A stretch of DNA of 64,000 bases. It comes from Lewinellaceae bacterium (GTDB lineage Bacteria > Bacteroidota > Bacteroidia > Chitinophagales > Saprospiraceae). Positions within the stretch are counted from its first letter, which is position 1. Each line of letters starts with the position of its first letter. The stretch covers positions 47,611 to 111,610 of the forward strand of contig JACJYG010000015.1 in the NCBI GenBank assembly GCA_020636215.1, read 5' to 3'. Both the position numbers and the translations under genes were made by a program. Below, one piece after another: positions 14,430 to 23,418 of the stretch. The notes beneath the pieces were generated by a model. That model saw only the letters and a list, made by a program, of their open reading frames with translations, was not told where the DNA came from and made no database searches.

Positions 14430-15029
14430 ATGTACTTCCAGAAAGCAAAGTATCTCCTACTCCTCTGCTTCACAACAACCACCATCCACTCCCAACCCCT
14501 CCCCCCGCTAGAAACCCTCTACACCTCCATCGACAGCTTCTACGCCGCCGAAACCCACGCCCACCTCCTCGAATTCCAGGAAGACAAAAAAGGAGAATGG
14601 CTGAAGTACCTACCCAACGTCGGCCTTACATACACGGTAGCCGGCGCTCCCCGCCCCAGCGTAGGCCTCAACAGTGGAATCCTATACCAGGCGAAACGCG
14701 ACAAACAACGCAACGCCGCCCGGCGCCGCAGCATCCAAGAGAAAGGGGCGCTCCAGGCAGCCCGCGCCCGGGGAGCGGTGGCGAAGTTGTACACTACCTA
14801 CCTCCTGCGGTTGGAGAGGCTGGAATCCCACCGAGAGCTGCTGGCCATCGATGAGCAGCTCTTCCGGATGGAAGTGGGCCGGTATGAGCGAGGGGAGATT
14901 AGCCCAGGGGATTTCCTGAAAGCGAAACGGGCTTGGCTGCTAAAGCAACAGGAGCTGAGGGATCTGGAGATGGAACTAGAGGTGCTGAGGCAGGAGATCC
15001 TGTTGGAGAGTTTCCTGATGGGGAGATAA
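14430..15029 (+). CDS. TolC-like secreted coiled-coil protein
   Basis: The product is about 199 residues from the ATG at 14430, chosen because it opens a signal peptide (MYFQKAKYLLLLCFTTTTIH). An in-frame ATG at 14384 (MKAPNHQ) resembles the start of the YdjM-like gene upstream and could be used instead. The body is a long helical region with the outer-membrane-efflux-protein pattern (YERGEISPGDFLKAKRAWLL, then QQELRDLEMELEVLRQEIL). It is about half the length of a full TolC. A diverged copy of its last 46 codons lies at 45728-45867, on the other side of the injection-system cluster. Confidence 0.6.
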   Translation: MYFQKAKYLLLLCFTTTTIHSQPLPPLETLYTSIDSFYAAETHAHLLEFQEDKKGEWLKYLPNVGLTYTVAGAPRPSVGLNSGILYQAKRDKQRNAARRRSIQEKGALQAARARGAVAKLYTTYLLRLERLESHRELLAIDEQLFRMEVGRYERGEISPGDFLKAKRAWLLKQQELRDLEMELEVLRQEILLESFLMGR

Positions 15030-15246
15030 AACCATACTATTACAACAAAAAAGTTTACAGCAGGATGATTTTAAACAAAAAATGCATATCGTTGGCTTTT
15101 TTACAAGAAATGAATATTTTTATTTCACAGAACTATAAAATATAATGTTTTTTTAAACAAATCTGTTTCTCGAACTCATAGGGTGTCAATCTCTTTGTGC
15201 TTTTCTAAGCCAATTGAAAGAATCCTAAAGCCTCTGCAAAGTGGGG
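15030..15246. other. AT-rich leader upstream of the injection-system block
   Basis: About 220 AT-rich bases without a gene. This marks a change from the GC-rich accessory zone to the moderate-GC eCIS cluster. No promoter could be assigned with confidence. Confidence 0.4.
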
Positions 15247-15268
15247 CGATGCTGGAATTCCAGCATCG
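15247..15268. promoter_or_regulatory. Perfect 22 bp palindrome, candidate operator
   Basis: CGATGCTGGAA followed by TTCCAGCATCG is a perfect dyad with no loop, which suits a protein-binding site better than an RNA hairpin. It is followed by nine A. It lies 42 bases before the KilA-N start codon and upstream of the whole eCIS block, so it may be an autoregulatory operator. Confidence 0.5.
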
Positions 15269-15310
15269 AAAAAAAAACATATTCACTAACCACACAAAAC
15301 CAGCTATATA

Positions 15311-16039
15311 ATGAGCTACATTACCAAATTTGATTATGAAGGACAGAGTATTAGCTTCGAATTTTCGGACGGGAATAAGATGATTAATGCTACACAAATG
15401 GCTAAGCCGTTTGGTAAGAAAGTTGGAAACTTTCTTCAGAACAAGGAAACAAAAGAATATGTGCTTATACTGGAAGAAAGATACAACAATCCTGAAGAAG
15501 AATACCAACGAGAAGTCCTGCGAGTCATAAAAGGTGGAGATGCCGATTCGCAAGGCACTTGGATGGATGAGAAACTGGCCTTGAAATTTGCTGCCTGGTT
15601 AAACCCCAGGTTTGAGCTATGGGTCTTTGACCGGATTTATGAACTCCTCACAACCGGTAAAACGGAACTGAAAAAATATGAACCAAGTGGCGTCATCAAA
15701 AGCCTTCGGTTGATCACTCAACAATTGGAAGAACAGGAACGTATAAACCAGGAGGTAAAAGAAGAACTGGATGTGATAGCTGAACGGTTAGACGTGATAG
15801 AATCTAAGATCATCAGCATAGACGATAATTACTACACCATTGCTGGTTTTTGTAACCTGAAAAAGATTCCATGTCCTTTACATAAGGCAAAAGAATGGGG
15901 CAAAATTACTACTATGTTGTCCAGAGAAAAACAGATGCCTACTGGTATCGCACATGATGAACGTTTTGGCAAGGTCCGAACTTACCATCAGGAAATATTG
16001 AGGGAAGCGGTCAAATTATTAAATACCACTTCGCTTTGA
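15311..16039 (+). CDS. KilA-N domain protein
   Basis: The product is 242 residues. The N-terminal 110 match the KilA-N DNA-binding domain: YEGQSISFEFSDGNKMINAT, GGDADSQGTWMDEKLALKFA and AAWLNPRFELWVFDRIYELL. A coiled-coil segment follows (QQLEEQERINQEVKEELDVI), then a C-terminal domain of about 75 residues that looks like a second small DNA-binding module (YTIAGFCNLKKI). Such proteins are common in phages and phage-derived clusters. It precedes the injection-system genes on the same strand after a 176 bp gap and may regulate them. The palindrome just upstream may be its binding site. Confidence 0.8.
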   Translation: MSYITKFDYEGQSISFEFSDGNKMINATQMAKPFGKKVGNFLQNKETKEYVLILEERYNNPEEEYQREVLRVIKGGDADSQGTWMDEKLALKFAAWLNPRFELWVFDRIYELLTTGKTELKKYEPSGVIKSLRLITQQLEEQERINQEVKEELDVIAERLDVIESKIISIDDNYYTIAGFCNLKKIPCPLHKAKEWGKITTMLSREKQMPTGIAHDERFGKVRTYHQEILREAVKLLNTTSL

Positions 16040-16215
16040 AAACTTCCTTTACACTGACAAATGTCATTTACAATTTCAACTCAATGCTATTATATTAAAA
16101 TCATCTCGAAGACCTACCTCTGATTGTACATTTCCATTTGACATTCTGGCAATCGACTGACTGAAGTCCCGAAATATGCTTCACTGAATAGAATAATATT
16201 TAAATAGGTTCAGTT

Positions 16216-16782
16216 ATGGTCGGAGAAGTACTGGAGTTCCTTAAAGGCGAGTTAAACGCTGTTCTTGAAAAAACAGAGGGGTCGGTTGATTATATCGATC
16301 ATAAAGAAGACCCTCCTCATCTTCATTCTCCCGTTTCCATGCTTTTGGTCAATTTCGAAGAAGAAAACCAGCTTCGCCCAGCCGACAGGTATTCCAGCCT
16401 CAATGTTTATGGCATTAAACAACCTGCTCAGCCACCTTTAAGGCTCTTTCTCCACCTGGTTTTTGCCGCCAAACCGTCCGGCGATGCAGATCTCATAACA
16501 GCATTGAGACATTTGTCTAGCATTATGAAATTCTTTCAGGCTAACCCTGTTCTGGAACCGGTTCGCTTTCCAGGAATGATGGCAAACAACCTGGAAGGCC
16601 GGAAATTAGTGGTGGAGTTCAATTCCCTGAACTATTCCCAACAGAATGAAATATGGAGTTCTCTGAAGTCAGCTTACCTGCCATCCGTATGCTACCGCAT
16701 TAAGATGGTCATCTACCAGGAACCGCCAGCAACCATCGTTGGAGAAATTGAAGAACCTGAAATGAATATACAGCAGAAATGA
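16216..16782 (+). CDS. eCIS cap / tail-terminator protein (DUF4255, Pvc16-like)
   Basis: The product is 188 residues. The start (MVGEVLEFLKGELNAVLE), the LHSPVSMLLVNFEEENQLRP middle and RLFLHLVFAAKPSGDADLIT match the DUF4255 / Pvc16 N-terminal family. In known contractile injection systems this protein caps the far end of the tube and sheath and stops their growth. It opens the eCIS gene run and overlaps the next gene by four bases (ATGA). It is cytoplasmic until the particle is assembled and released. Confidence 0.85.
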   Translation: MVGEVLEFLKGELNAVLEKTEGSVDYIDHKEDPPHLHSPVSMLLVNFEEENQLRPADRYSSLNVYGIKQPAQPPLRLFLHLVFAAKPSGDADLITALRHLSSIMKFFQANPVLEPVRFPGMMANNLEGRKLVVEFNSLNYSQQNEIWSSLKSAYLPSVCYRIKMVIYQEPPATIVGEIEEPEMNIQQK

Positions 16783-17834
16783 CTTATGCTACCTTGTTTA
16801 CCATAAACCTGATGCACGAATTCTACGGAAAGAATGGCCCGCTGGATATGGGCCCTTCCGCGGATTTTGCCTTAGCTCCATCTTCTGCCTGTATTAAGTT
16901 ACTCGCTCAACATAAAATGCGTTGGTTGGCCTATCCATCCAGGGGGAAGGTAATCACTCCCCTAGACGAGGATGAAGATCTGCCGAAATTTGCTTTACCA
17001 GTAGACACAAGACTCCGGTTCTTTCTGGAATTGAAAAAACCGGAAGCTTTTGGTTTTACAGATTTCTATCGGGAAGATACCTCGCAGAATGTTATCCTTG
17101 ACCAGGACAAAATCCTGAAAGGCGAAGCTTATCCTTATTTCTTTAACGATCAAAGTGGAGAAAATTTAGTCGAAGAAGTATTTCATTACTTCCAGGCCGA
17201 CGAGCTTGAGGTTAGACACCCTGGTGAAGACGAAGTATTTTCTTTGGCTGGGATTCCAGTTTCAAATTTGACGGCTTCCGACTTTTCCGTTGAAGGATTG
17301 AACAACGAAAGTACTGTGAAGCACTTTGACAAAACTGGCAAGAAAGTATGGATAGATACGAAGGGTTTTGAAAAAGGGCATTCCTTTCAGATAGCCTATC
17401 GTGCTGTTCCTCCCTGGCCCAAACAAATAGTCGGGGTGGTGGATATTGTTTATGATCCCGGAAAATTTCCTGCCAACTTCGAAATTTCTTTGAAAAGCCG
17501 AAGAGCTTCCTGGAAGTATTATATAGTGAGTGATTCCTCCTTTAACAACCTCAGTATCATCGACACTTCTACTACGAACCAGAAGATGATTTTCACCAAG
17601 ATGAAAGAACCCAGCAATGATCCCCTTTGGGATTGGCTGGAGCGAAAATTTCCCGACGCCCAGACAATCGCTTTATTTAGGTCGGGGAGTACGGATACAC
17701 CTTTTGAAGCGCCTTTCAAAGAAAATGCAAGCAAGGATTTACAGTTGGTTGATGATGGGAAAGTGTTACGATCTCATCTTCCGATACCGTCAAGAGCACA
17801 AAGTGAAAACCTGATCATAAGTTATTTTTCCTGA
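16779..17834 (+). CDS. eCIS-associated protein of unknown function
   Basis: The product is 351 residues, with translation probably coupled to the cap gene by the ATGA overlap. No known domain is recognised. The N-terminal part (YATLFTINLMHEFYGKNGPL) and a later beta-rich region (IVGVVDIVYDPGKFPANFEI) recall proteins that sit between the cap and sheath genes in other Bacteroidota eCIS loci, where their role is unclear. It is followed after 15 bases by the sheath gene. It could be a sheath- or cap-associated accessory or an outer decoration; this is inference from position. Confidence 0.55.
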   Translation: MTYATLFTINLMHEFYGKNGPLDMGPSADFALAPSSACIKLLAQHKMRWLAYPSRGKVITPLDEDEDLPKFALPVDTRLRFFLELKKPEAFGFTDFYREDTSQNVILDQDKILKGEAYPYFFNDQSGENLVEEVFHYFQADELEVRHPGEDEVFSLAGIPVSNLTASDFSVEGLNNESTVKHFDKTGKKVWIDTKGFEKGHSFQIAYRAVPPWPKQIVGVVDIVYDPGKFPANFEISLKSRRASWKYYIVSDSSFNNLSIIDTSTTNQKMIFTKMKEPSNDPLWDWLERKFPDAQTIALFRSGSTDTPFEAPFKENASKDLQLVDDGKVLRSHLPIPSRAQSENLIISYFS

Positions 17835-17849
17835 TAAAAAAAATCAATA

Positions 17850-19196
17850 ATGGAAGATCCTAGAAGACCCGGGGTATACATCGAAGAAATAGCACTCCTG
17901 CCTCCCTCGGTAGCAGGGGTATCTACCGCCGTGCCCGCCTTTCTGGGCTATACCAGAAAGTTCGAAGAAGAACCCCAAAAAATAACCAGCCTCCTGGAGT
18001 TTACCACCATCTTCGGAGAGCCTTTTGACGAGTCCTTTACCGCTACTAATGAGGGAAGTGAGGAGGAGCCCGATTGGAAGATCCAAAGGGTTGATGACGG
18101 GAAAGAAAAATTTTGGCTTTACTACCTGTTAAAAATGTTTTTTAATAATGGTGGCAGGGTATGTTACGTCATCTCAGTGGGGACTTTTACTGATGAAGAA
18201 GACATCATTAATGCAAAATCCAAAAATGACTTTATTGAAGGGCTCAAGAAATTAGAGAAAGAAGATGAGCCGACTTTAATCGTTTTAGGAGAGGCTGCCA
18301 GCCTTGATTGGACCAACTATAAACCTGTCCTGGTTGAAGCACTTGATCAATGTGGCCGGCAAAAGGACCGCTTTGCCATCATAGATGTACTGCAGGGTGA
18401 TGAGGAGGGAAAAACTTTCAGAGGCCTCGCTAGTGATTATCTTCGTTATGGCGCTGCCTATACGCCTTTTTTGAGAACATCCATTAGCTACGAATTGACT
18501 GATGGTTTTGAAGAACGTGTTATCGTCGATGCTGGCGGCACACTCAAAGACCTCAAAAGTAACAACCCTGAAAAATACAACCAGATTAGAGCAAAGCTGA
18601 ATAATCTTTATCTGGCCCTTCCTCCAAGTGGCGCTATGGCAGGAGTATATGCCCGGGTTGATCAGGAACGTGGGGTATGGAAAGCACCGGCCAACGTAGG
18701 CGTAATGTCCGTCATTGCTCCCGATGTGAGGATTACGGATTTACAGCATGATGCACTCAATTATCATCCTGGCCCGGGAAAATCCATCAACGCCATCCGG
18801 AATTTTACCGGCAGAGGCACGCTGGTTTGGGGCGCGCGCACCCTGGATGGAAACAGCAACGAATGGCGCTACATTCCCGTTCGGCGCTTGTTCAACTTCA
18901 TAGAAGAATCCATCCAAAAAGCAACCGGCAACTTCGTCTTTGAACCGAATAACGCCACTACCTGGCTCAAGGTCAAAGGTATGATCGAGAGCTTTCTGTT
19001 CGACCTCTGGCAGAAAGGCGCCCTGGCCGGGCCCACCCCGGAGGCCGCTTACTTTGTCCATGTCGGCCTGGGAAAAACGATGTCCCAGAATGACATTCTC
19101 AATGGAAAAATGATCGTCGACGTCGGTGTCGCCGCTGTCAGGCCGGCTGAATTTATCATGCTGCGCTTCTCTCATAAGATGCAGGAAGCAGCATAA
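17850..19196 (+). CDS. eCIS contractile sheath protein (Pvc2-like)
   Basis: The product is 448 residues. It starts RRPGVYIEEIALLPPSVAGV, the near-universal opening of phage tail sheath proteins, with FLGYTRKFEEEP and IYSELT-type segments following. The C-terminal domain (WRYIPVRRLFNFIEESIQKA, WLKVKGMIESFLFDLWQKGA, VGVAAVRPAEFIMLRFSH) matches the conserved sheath core. Sheath subunits polymerise around the inner tube and contract to drive it into the target. Only one sheath gene is present, whereas PVC and Afp carry two or three, so a uniform sheath is expected. Confidence 0.93.
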   Translation: MEDPRRPGVYIEEIALLPPSVAGVSTAVPAFLGYTRKFEEEPQKITSLLEFTTIFGEPFDESFTATNEGSEEEPDWKIQRVDDGKEKFWLYYLLKMFFNNGGRVCYVISVGTFTDEEDIINAKSKNDFIEGLKKLEKEDEPTLIVLGEAASLDWTNYKPVLVEALDQCGRQKDRFAIIDVLQGDEEGKTFRGLASDYLRYGAAYTPFLRTSISYELTDGFEERVIVDAGGTLKDLKSNNPEKYNQIRAKLNNLYLALPPSGAMAGVYARVDQERGVWKAPANVGVMSVIAPDVRITDLQHDALNYHPGPGKSINAIRNFTGRGTLVWGARTLDGNSNEWRYIPVRRLFNFIEESIQKATGNFVFEPNNATTWLKVKGMIESFLFDLWQKGALAGPTPEAAYFVHVGLGKTMSQNDILNGKMIVDVGVAAVRPAEFIMLRFSHKMQEAA

Positions 19197-19221
19197 TATC
19201 TGACCATTTAAAACTTTGCAT

Positions 19222-19695
19222 ATGGCCATTTCAAAAGAAGATCTCAAAAACACGTATCCCCTGCCCGCGTACAATTACCGGGTGGATATCGAAGGAGAGC
19301 CCATGTCATTCTCCGAAGTATCTGGATTGAGCGTCGCCAGCGAAGTGACGACCTACAAGGAAAGCCGGATCGGCGGCAGCGATGTCGGCCCGATCGTCAT
19401 GCAGATGCCCGCTCAGGCGACGCCTCCTACTATTTCCCTGAAACGAGGGATTATCCGTGGAGATCGGCTGACCTACCTGTACCAGTGGCTTAAAGATGCC
19501 AAGCTCAACCTCGTGGAAAAGAGGAATGTCACGATCAGCCTTTGTGACGAGGAAGGCAAGCCAGTCATCGTCTGGAAAGTGATCAATGCTTTTCCGAAAA
19601 AGCTGGATGCTCCTTCCTTTACCTCAGATTCCAACGATGCGGCCATCGAAACGATGGAACTGGCGGCCGACTATCTCTTCATCGAAGAAGCTTAG
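19222..19695 (+). CDS. eCIS tube protein 1 (Pvc1-like)
   Basis: The product is 157 residues. The ATG at 19222 (MAISKEDLKNTYPLPAYNYR) is preferred over the upstream TTG. The pattern YPLPAYNYRVDIEGEPMSFSE, LSLKRGI-type strand and AAIETMELAADYLFIEEA is the phage T4 gp19 / Pvc1 tube fold. Tube proteins stack as hexamers inside the sheath and carry cargo in the lumen. It is the first of three consecutive tube paralogues. The presence of GGSDVGPIVMQMP makes it slightly longer than the second. Confidence 0.9.
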   Translation: MAISKEDLKNTYPLPAYNYRVDIEGEPMSFSEVSGLSVASEVTTYKESRIGGSDVGPIVMQMPAQATPPTISLKRGIIRGDRLTYLYQWLKDAKLNLVEKRNVTISLCDEEGKPVIVWKVINAFPKKLDAPSFTSDSNDAAIETMELAADYLFIEEA

Positions 19696-19697
19696 AT

Positions 19698-20156
19698 ATG
19701 CCGGTACTCAAAGAGGATATCAAAAGAGCTTATCCCCTGCCTACTTATAATTACCGGGTGAGGATCGGGGGAGAACCGCACGCCTTCTCGGAGGTGTCCG
19801 GGCTGAGTATGGACTATGAGGCGATTACTTACAAGCACGGGCTGAGCTGGCGGGAAGGGTCCACGCAAATGCCAGGAATGCCTGGTGAGGTTAAACTCAC
19901 GCTTAAGAGAGGGATTGTCAGAAATCGAAGCGTGTTACTCGAGTGGATCAAGACTATTCGGCTCAACAATGTAAAAAAGCGGGAAGTGGTCATCGATTTG
20001 TGTGATGAAATGGGGATTCCGGTCATCAGCTGGAAAGTACATAATGCCTTCCCGGTGAAACTGGATGTTCCTTCCTTCGATAGTACTTCCAACGAGGTGG
20101 CGGTGGAAAGCCTGGAATTGATGGCCAATCGTTTGGAGATCATTTACAACGACTGA
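19698..20156 (+). CDS. eCIS tube protein 2 (Pvc1/Pvc5-like)
   Basis: The product is 152 residues, clearly a paralogue of the preceding protein: AYPLPTYNYRVRIGGEPHAF, SEVSGLSMDYEAITYKHGLS, LTLKRGIVRNRSVLLEWIKT and VESLELMANRLEI. It begins 2 bases after the preceding stop. It may form the bulk tube or the part near the baseplate. In Afp and PVC the paralogues divide these tasks. Confidence 0.9.
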   Translation: MPVLKEDIKRAYPLPTYNYRVRIGGEPHAFSEVSGLSMDYEAITYKHGLSWREGSTQMPGMPGEVKLTLKRGIVRNRSVLLEWIKTIRLNNVKKREVVIDLCDEMGIPVISWKVHNAFPVKLDVPSFDSTSNEVAVESLELMANRLEIIYND

Positions 20157-20158
20157 CT

Positions 20159-20641
20159 ATGCTCGATAAAATTACCATACCGGAACAAACCATCCTGCAA
20201 AACCCGCCGGTGGCTTTTCACTTCATGGTGGTCTTTTTTGCGGGGGGGGTATTGCCCAACCCGCTCGACATACGGTTTCAACGCGTATCCGGACTGTCGG
20301 CGGAGATTAATACGGAGACCTATGAGGAGGGCGGTCAGAATCTGTATTCACATCGCCTTCCCGGCCGGGCCAGCTACAGTAACCTCGTCCTGGAAAGAGG
20401 GATGGCGGTGGGTTCCATACTGGCTGCGGAATTTAACGCGGCCATGTCCGGCTTTCAGTTTTATCCGAGCAATGTGATGGTCATGCTGCTGGACGAAGAT
20501 AGTATGCCGATTAACAGTTGGCTCTTTCTGAAAGCGTACCCGGTGCGGTGGTCGGTGTCGGACCTGGATGCCAATTCTAATCAGATCGTTATTGAAACAA
20601 TGGAATTGGCGTATACTCATTTTTTTAACATAAGAATCTAG
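20159..20641 (+). CDS. eCIS tube-initiator-type protein 3 (Pvc5-like)
   Basis: The product is 160 residues, a more diverged gp19-like tube protein: PPVAFHFMVVFFAGGVLPNP, RVSGLSAEINTETYEEGGQN, LVLERGMAVGSILAAEFNAA and IVIETMELAYTHFFNIRI. The longer N-terminus and divergence from the other two suggest a tube-initiator at the baseplate (gp54/Pvc5 role). It starts 2 bases after the preceding stop. Confidence 0.88.
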   Translation: MLDKITIPEQTILQNPPVAFHFMVVFFAGGVLPNPLDIRFQRVSGLSAEINTETYEEGGQNLYSHRLPGRASYSNLVLERGMAVGSILAAEFNAAMSGFQFYPSNVMVMLLDEDSMPINSWLFLKAYPVRWSVSDLDANSNQIVIETMELAYTHFFNIRI

Positions 20642-20643
20642 TG

Positions 20644-20814
20644 ATGCCGGTAGAAATCAAAAAGATGGTAATTCAGGCTAAAGTGGCCGATACAACGGCC
20701 AAAGCAACGCCGGAATCCGTTCCCACGGTCCTGAGTCCGGAAGAAATGCAGCAGATCGTGGATGCCTGTGTGAAACAAGTGATCAAGATGATGAAACGCG
20801 AAAAAGCAAGATGA
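20644..20814 (+). CDS. Small eCIS protein (DUF5908-like)
   Basis: The product is 56 residues (MPVEIKKMVIQAKVADTTAK at the start, ending KQVIKMMKREKAR). The opening MPVEIKxLVIxAxV and the position between tube and LysM genes match the DUF5908 small proteins (Pvc6-type) of eCIS clusters. It is short and helical, with a Glu/Met-rich middle (LSPEEMQQIVDACVKQV). It starts two bases after the previous stop and its own stop is followed one base later by the next gene. The exact role is unknown. Confidence 0.8.
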   Translation: MPVEIKKMVIQAKVADTTAKATPESVPTVLSPEEMQQIVDACVKQVIKMMKREKAR

Positions 20815-20815
20815 T

Positions 20816-21541
20816 ATGGGACTTCCGAATCCATTTAAGTTGGAGAAACTGGCGATTCACGTACACAAAAAGACGGGGAGCCAGCAGACAGGAGATGAAC
20901 GGTATAAGTACGATACGACCATCTATATGATGTTCAATCCAAATTCCTTTTCCCGAAGTTTTGGCAACACGTACCGGACAAAACCCGATGTAGCAACCAA
21001 TAAAACCGAACCGGATCTGGGGCAACAGAATCACGACAACTTATCTCTTGAGTTTCTTATTGACGGCACTGGAGTGACGGATTTTGGTTTTCAAAACCTT
21101 CCCGGTTTGCAGTCAAAGGATGTAACAGATCGGGTAAATGAGTTAGTCGAACTTTGCCTTAGGAAAGAACAGGAGTCTCATACGCCCAATTTCCTGATTC
21201 TGGAATGGGGACATCTCTATTTTGAATGCAAGCTCTCCTCTCTTAACGTCAATTTCACGCTGTTTGATAATAGCGGCCGGCCATTGCGGGCTAAACTGGA
21301 CGCGACTTTTATTGAGTCCGTTCCCAAGATAAAGATTGAACGCAAAAACGAACTCCATTCCTCCGATATCACCCACGCCCGAATCGTCAAAATGGAAGAC
21401 ACGCTACCCCAGTTATGTAAAGACATCTATGGTTCATACGACTACTACGAGAATCTTGCCCGGGTCAATGACCTGGATCAGTTCCGGCGACTGGAACCGG
21501 GTACTGAATTAATTTTTCCACCCTTGGAAGAAATAATCTGA
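20816..21541 (+). CDS. eCIS LysM baseplate-hub connector (Pvc7-like)
   Basis: The product is 241 residues. The N-terminal part is the tube-to-hub connector (TIYMMFNPNSFSRSFGNTYR, SLEFLIDGTGVTDFG), and the C-terminal 60 residues form a LysM-like module (LPQLCKDIYGSYDYYENLAR, VNDLDQFRRLEPGTELIFPP). In related systems this protein joins the tube to the spike. LysM here is structural rather than used to bind free peptidoglycan. It starts one base after the DUF5908 stop. Confidence 0.85.
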   Translation: MGLPNPFKLEKLAIHVHKKTGSQQTGDERYKYDTTIYMMFNPNSFSRSFGNTYRTKPDVATNKTEPDLGQQNHDNLSLEFLIDGTGVTDFGFQNLPGLQSKDVTDRVNELVELCLRKEQESHTPNFLILEWGHLYFECKLSSLNVNFTLFDNSGRPLRAKLDATFIESVPKIKIERKNELHSSDITHARIVKMEDTLPQLCKDIYGSYDYYENLARVNDLDQFRRLEPGTELIFPPLEEII

Positions 21542-21542
21542 T

Positions 21543-23216
21543 ATGAGTGGGATCCGAGTCAGCATATTCAGCGAAGGGAAGGAATTGAAAAACCTTCCCA
21601 ACCAAATCACCCACCTGGAAATCCAACAGGAGGTCAACCGGATCCCTTTTGCACAAATCACTTTGCACGACGGCAACGCCGCCCTGCGCAATTTCTTCCT
21701 GAGCAATGCCGCCGAGCTCGCCCCGGGTAAAATGCTGAGTATAAAGATAGCAGAGGAAGGCGGCGCTGCCGGAGCGGACAAACCAGCCCTGTTCAATGGT
21801 ATGATTTGCCGCCATGGCATCGAAGCGGCAGCCGAAGGGCTTAATATGGGGTCCTATCTGACACTCGAATTGCAGGCTCAATCTTTCCACATGACCCAAA
21901 AACCGCAAAGCCGGGTTTTCCAAGAAATGACCGATGCCCAGATCATCAAGCAGATCATTGAGGAATATGGCCTCATTTCCGGTGAGATAACTGAAACTGA
22001 AGTCGTGCACAAAGAGATGGTACAGTATGGTTGTTCCGATTGGGACTTTCTGCTGGCCCGGGCAGATCTCAACGGTTGGTGGGTCCTGGTGCGGTGGGAC
22101 GAAGAGGGGCAGGAAGTGATCGACGTAGTTCGACCTGATTTGAGCGGGGAGCCGGTCGAAACATTCACCTTCGGCATGAGCCCCCCGGTGATCTACAATT
22201 TTGAAATGGAGACCGACCTGAATAATCAGCATGAAGAATTTCAGGCTGCCGGTTGGGACAGCGCCAATCAGCAAATGACTCGTTCCGTGAGCGCCGGGGG
22301 AGTCCAGCTCATGCAGGGCGATCTCGATCCGGCTGAGCTGGCCGCAAGTCTGGGCACAAACGTCGCCACCCTGAAAAGCGCAACCGAAACAAAAGAGGAA
22401 GAACTCCAAACCTGGGCCAATGCCTCCATGATCAAAAGCCGGCTGGCCCTGATCAGGGGACGCCTCAGCACCCGGGGAACCGACCGTTACCAATTGAATC
22501 AGCCGATCGCACTAGACGGCATGGGAGATCACTTCAACGGCGAAACCCCGATCAGTGGGATCCGGCAGGAAGTGAGCATTTCCCAAGGTTGGCAAACCAG
22601 CCTGCAGTTTGGCTTGCCGGCCGAATGGTACACCCTAAAACACCACCTGGAGAGTCTGCCCGCCAGCGGGATGCTGCCCGCCATCAACGGCTTACATATC
22701 GGTATTTTAGAGGGCTATGAACAAGACCAGGAAAACAAGTTATTGGCAAAGATCCGTGTACCTGCTGTCGATGCGGTGGAAGGCCTGTTGTGGGCCAGGC
22801 TGGCTTCGCCTTACGCCGGCAACAACCACGGGTTCTTCTTTCGCCCGGAGATCGGCGATGAAGTGGTCGTCGGCTTTTTCGACGATGACCCGCGGCATCC
22901 CGTCGTTTTAGGTAGTCTGTATAGCGCTGCCCACTTGCCTCCGATACCCGATGACCAATTGAAAGAAGAAAATGACGCCAAAGGCTGGATAAGCCGGGAA
23001 GGCATTAAAATGGTCTGGGATGAAAAGGAACCTTCCCTTCTGCTGGTCAGCAAAGGAGAAGGAGGGGATGAGAAAAGTAATCAAATGCTACTGGGAGGCA
23101 AGGAAGTGAAGATCACGGACATCCACGGCAATTCCATTGTCATGGACAAGAACGGAATCACGATAAAAAGCAAAAAGGCCGTCGCCATTAGCGGCCCGAA
23201 AGTAGATGTAAACTAA
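21543..23216 (+). CDS. eCIS VgrG-like spike protein (Pvc8)
   Basis: The product is 557 residues. The gp27-like N-terminal half (IRVSIFSEGKELKNLPNQIT; PGKMLSIKIAEEGGAAG; YGCSDWDFLLARADLNGWWV) is followed by a gp5/OB-fold module (LHIGILEGYEQDQENKLLAK, WARLASPYAGNNHGFFFRPE, GDEVVVGFFDDDPRHPVVLG) and a beta-helix needle (GKEVKITDIHGNSIVMDKNG, ITIKSKKAVAISGPKVDVN). It forms the trimeric central spike that punctures the target envelope and carries the PAAR-like tip encoded three genes downstream. It has normal length and all modules. Confidence 0.93.
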   Translation: MSGIRVSIFSEGKELKNLPNQITHLEIQQEVNRIPFAQITLHDGNAALRNFFLSNAAELAPGKMLSIKIAEEGGAAGADKPALFNGMICRHGIEAAAEGLNMGSYLTLELQAQSFHMTQKPQSRVFQEMTDAQIIKQIIEEYGLISGEITETEVVHKEMVQYGCSDWDFLLARADLNGWWVLVRWDEEGQEVIDVVRPDLSGEPVETFTFGMSPPVIYNFEMETDLNNQHEEFQAAGWDSANQQMTRSVSAGGVQLMQGDLDPAELAASLGTNVATLKSATETKEEELQTWANASMIKSRLALIRGRLSTRGTDRYQLNQPIALDGMGDHFNGETPISGIRQEVSISQGWQTSLQFGLPAEWYTLKHHLESLPASGMLPAINGLHIGILEGYEQDQENKLLAKIRVPAVDAVEGLLWARLASPYAGNNHGFFFRPEIGDEVVVGFFDDDPRHPVVLGSLYSAAHLPPIPDDQLKEENDAKGWISREGIKMVWDEKEPSLLLVSKGEGGDEKSNQMLLGGKEVKITDIHGNSIVMDKNGITIKSKKAVAISGPKVDVN

Positions 23217-23223
23217 TATCGCT

Positions 23224-23418
23224 ATGCAAGAGATCACTTTAAAACTATCCATCGAGGAAGCCAACCTGATCCTGGAAGCCCTGGGCAATTTGCCGTTTAA
23301 AAGAGTTTACCCGTTGATCGGCAAGATCCAGCAGCAAGCTTCCGTACAGGTAGGCAGCGATGGGCACATGACCAATACCTTACCGGCAGAACCCGATGAT
23401 GAAGAGCAAACAGAATGA
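23224..23418 (+). CDS. Small eCIS protein next to spike gene
   Basis: The product is 64 residues. It has a helical start (MQEITLKLSIEEANLILEAL) and an acidic tail (PAEPDDEEQTE). The position between spike and gp25 is typical of small eCIS proteins of unknown role. Its stop overlaps a possible start of the gp25 gene (ATGA at 23415-23418), implying coupled translation. It may be a chaperone or plug. No catalytic motif is seen. Confidence 0.6.
   Translation: MQEITLKLSIEEANLILEALGNLPFKRVYPLIGKIQQQASVQVGSDGHMTNTLPAEPDDEEQTE

Noticed and set aside
21465..22493. 342-residue - strand frame inside the VgrG-like gene
   Set aside because: Antisense shadow of the spike gene; no protein-like motif.
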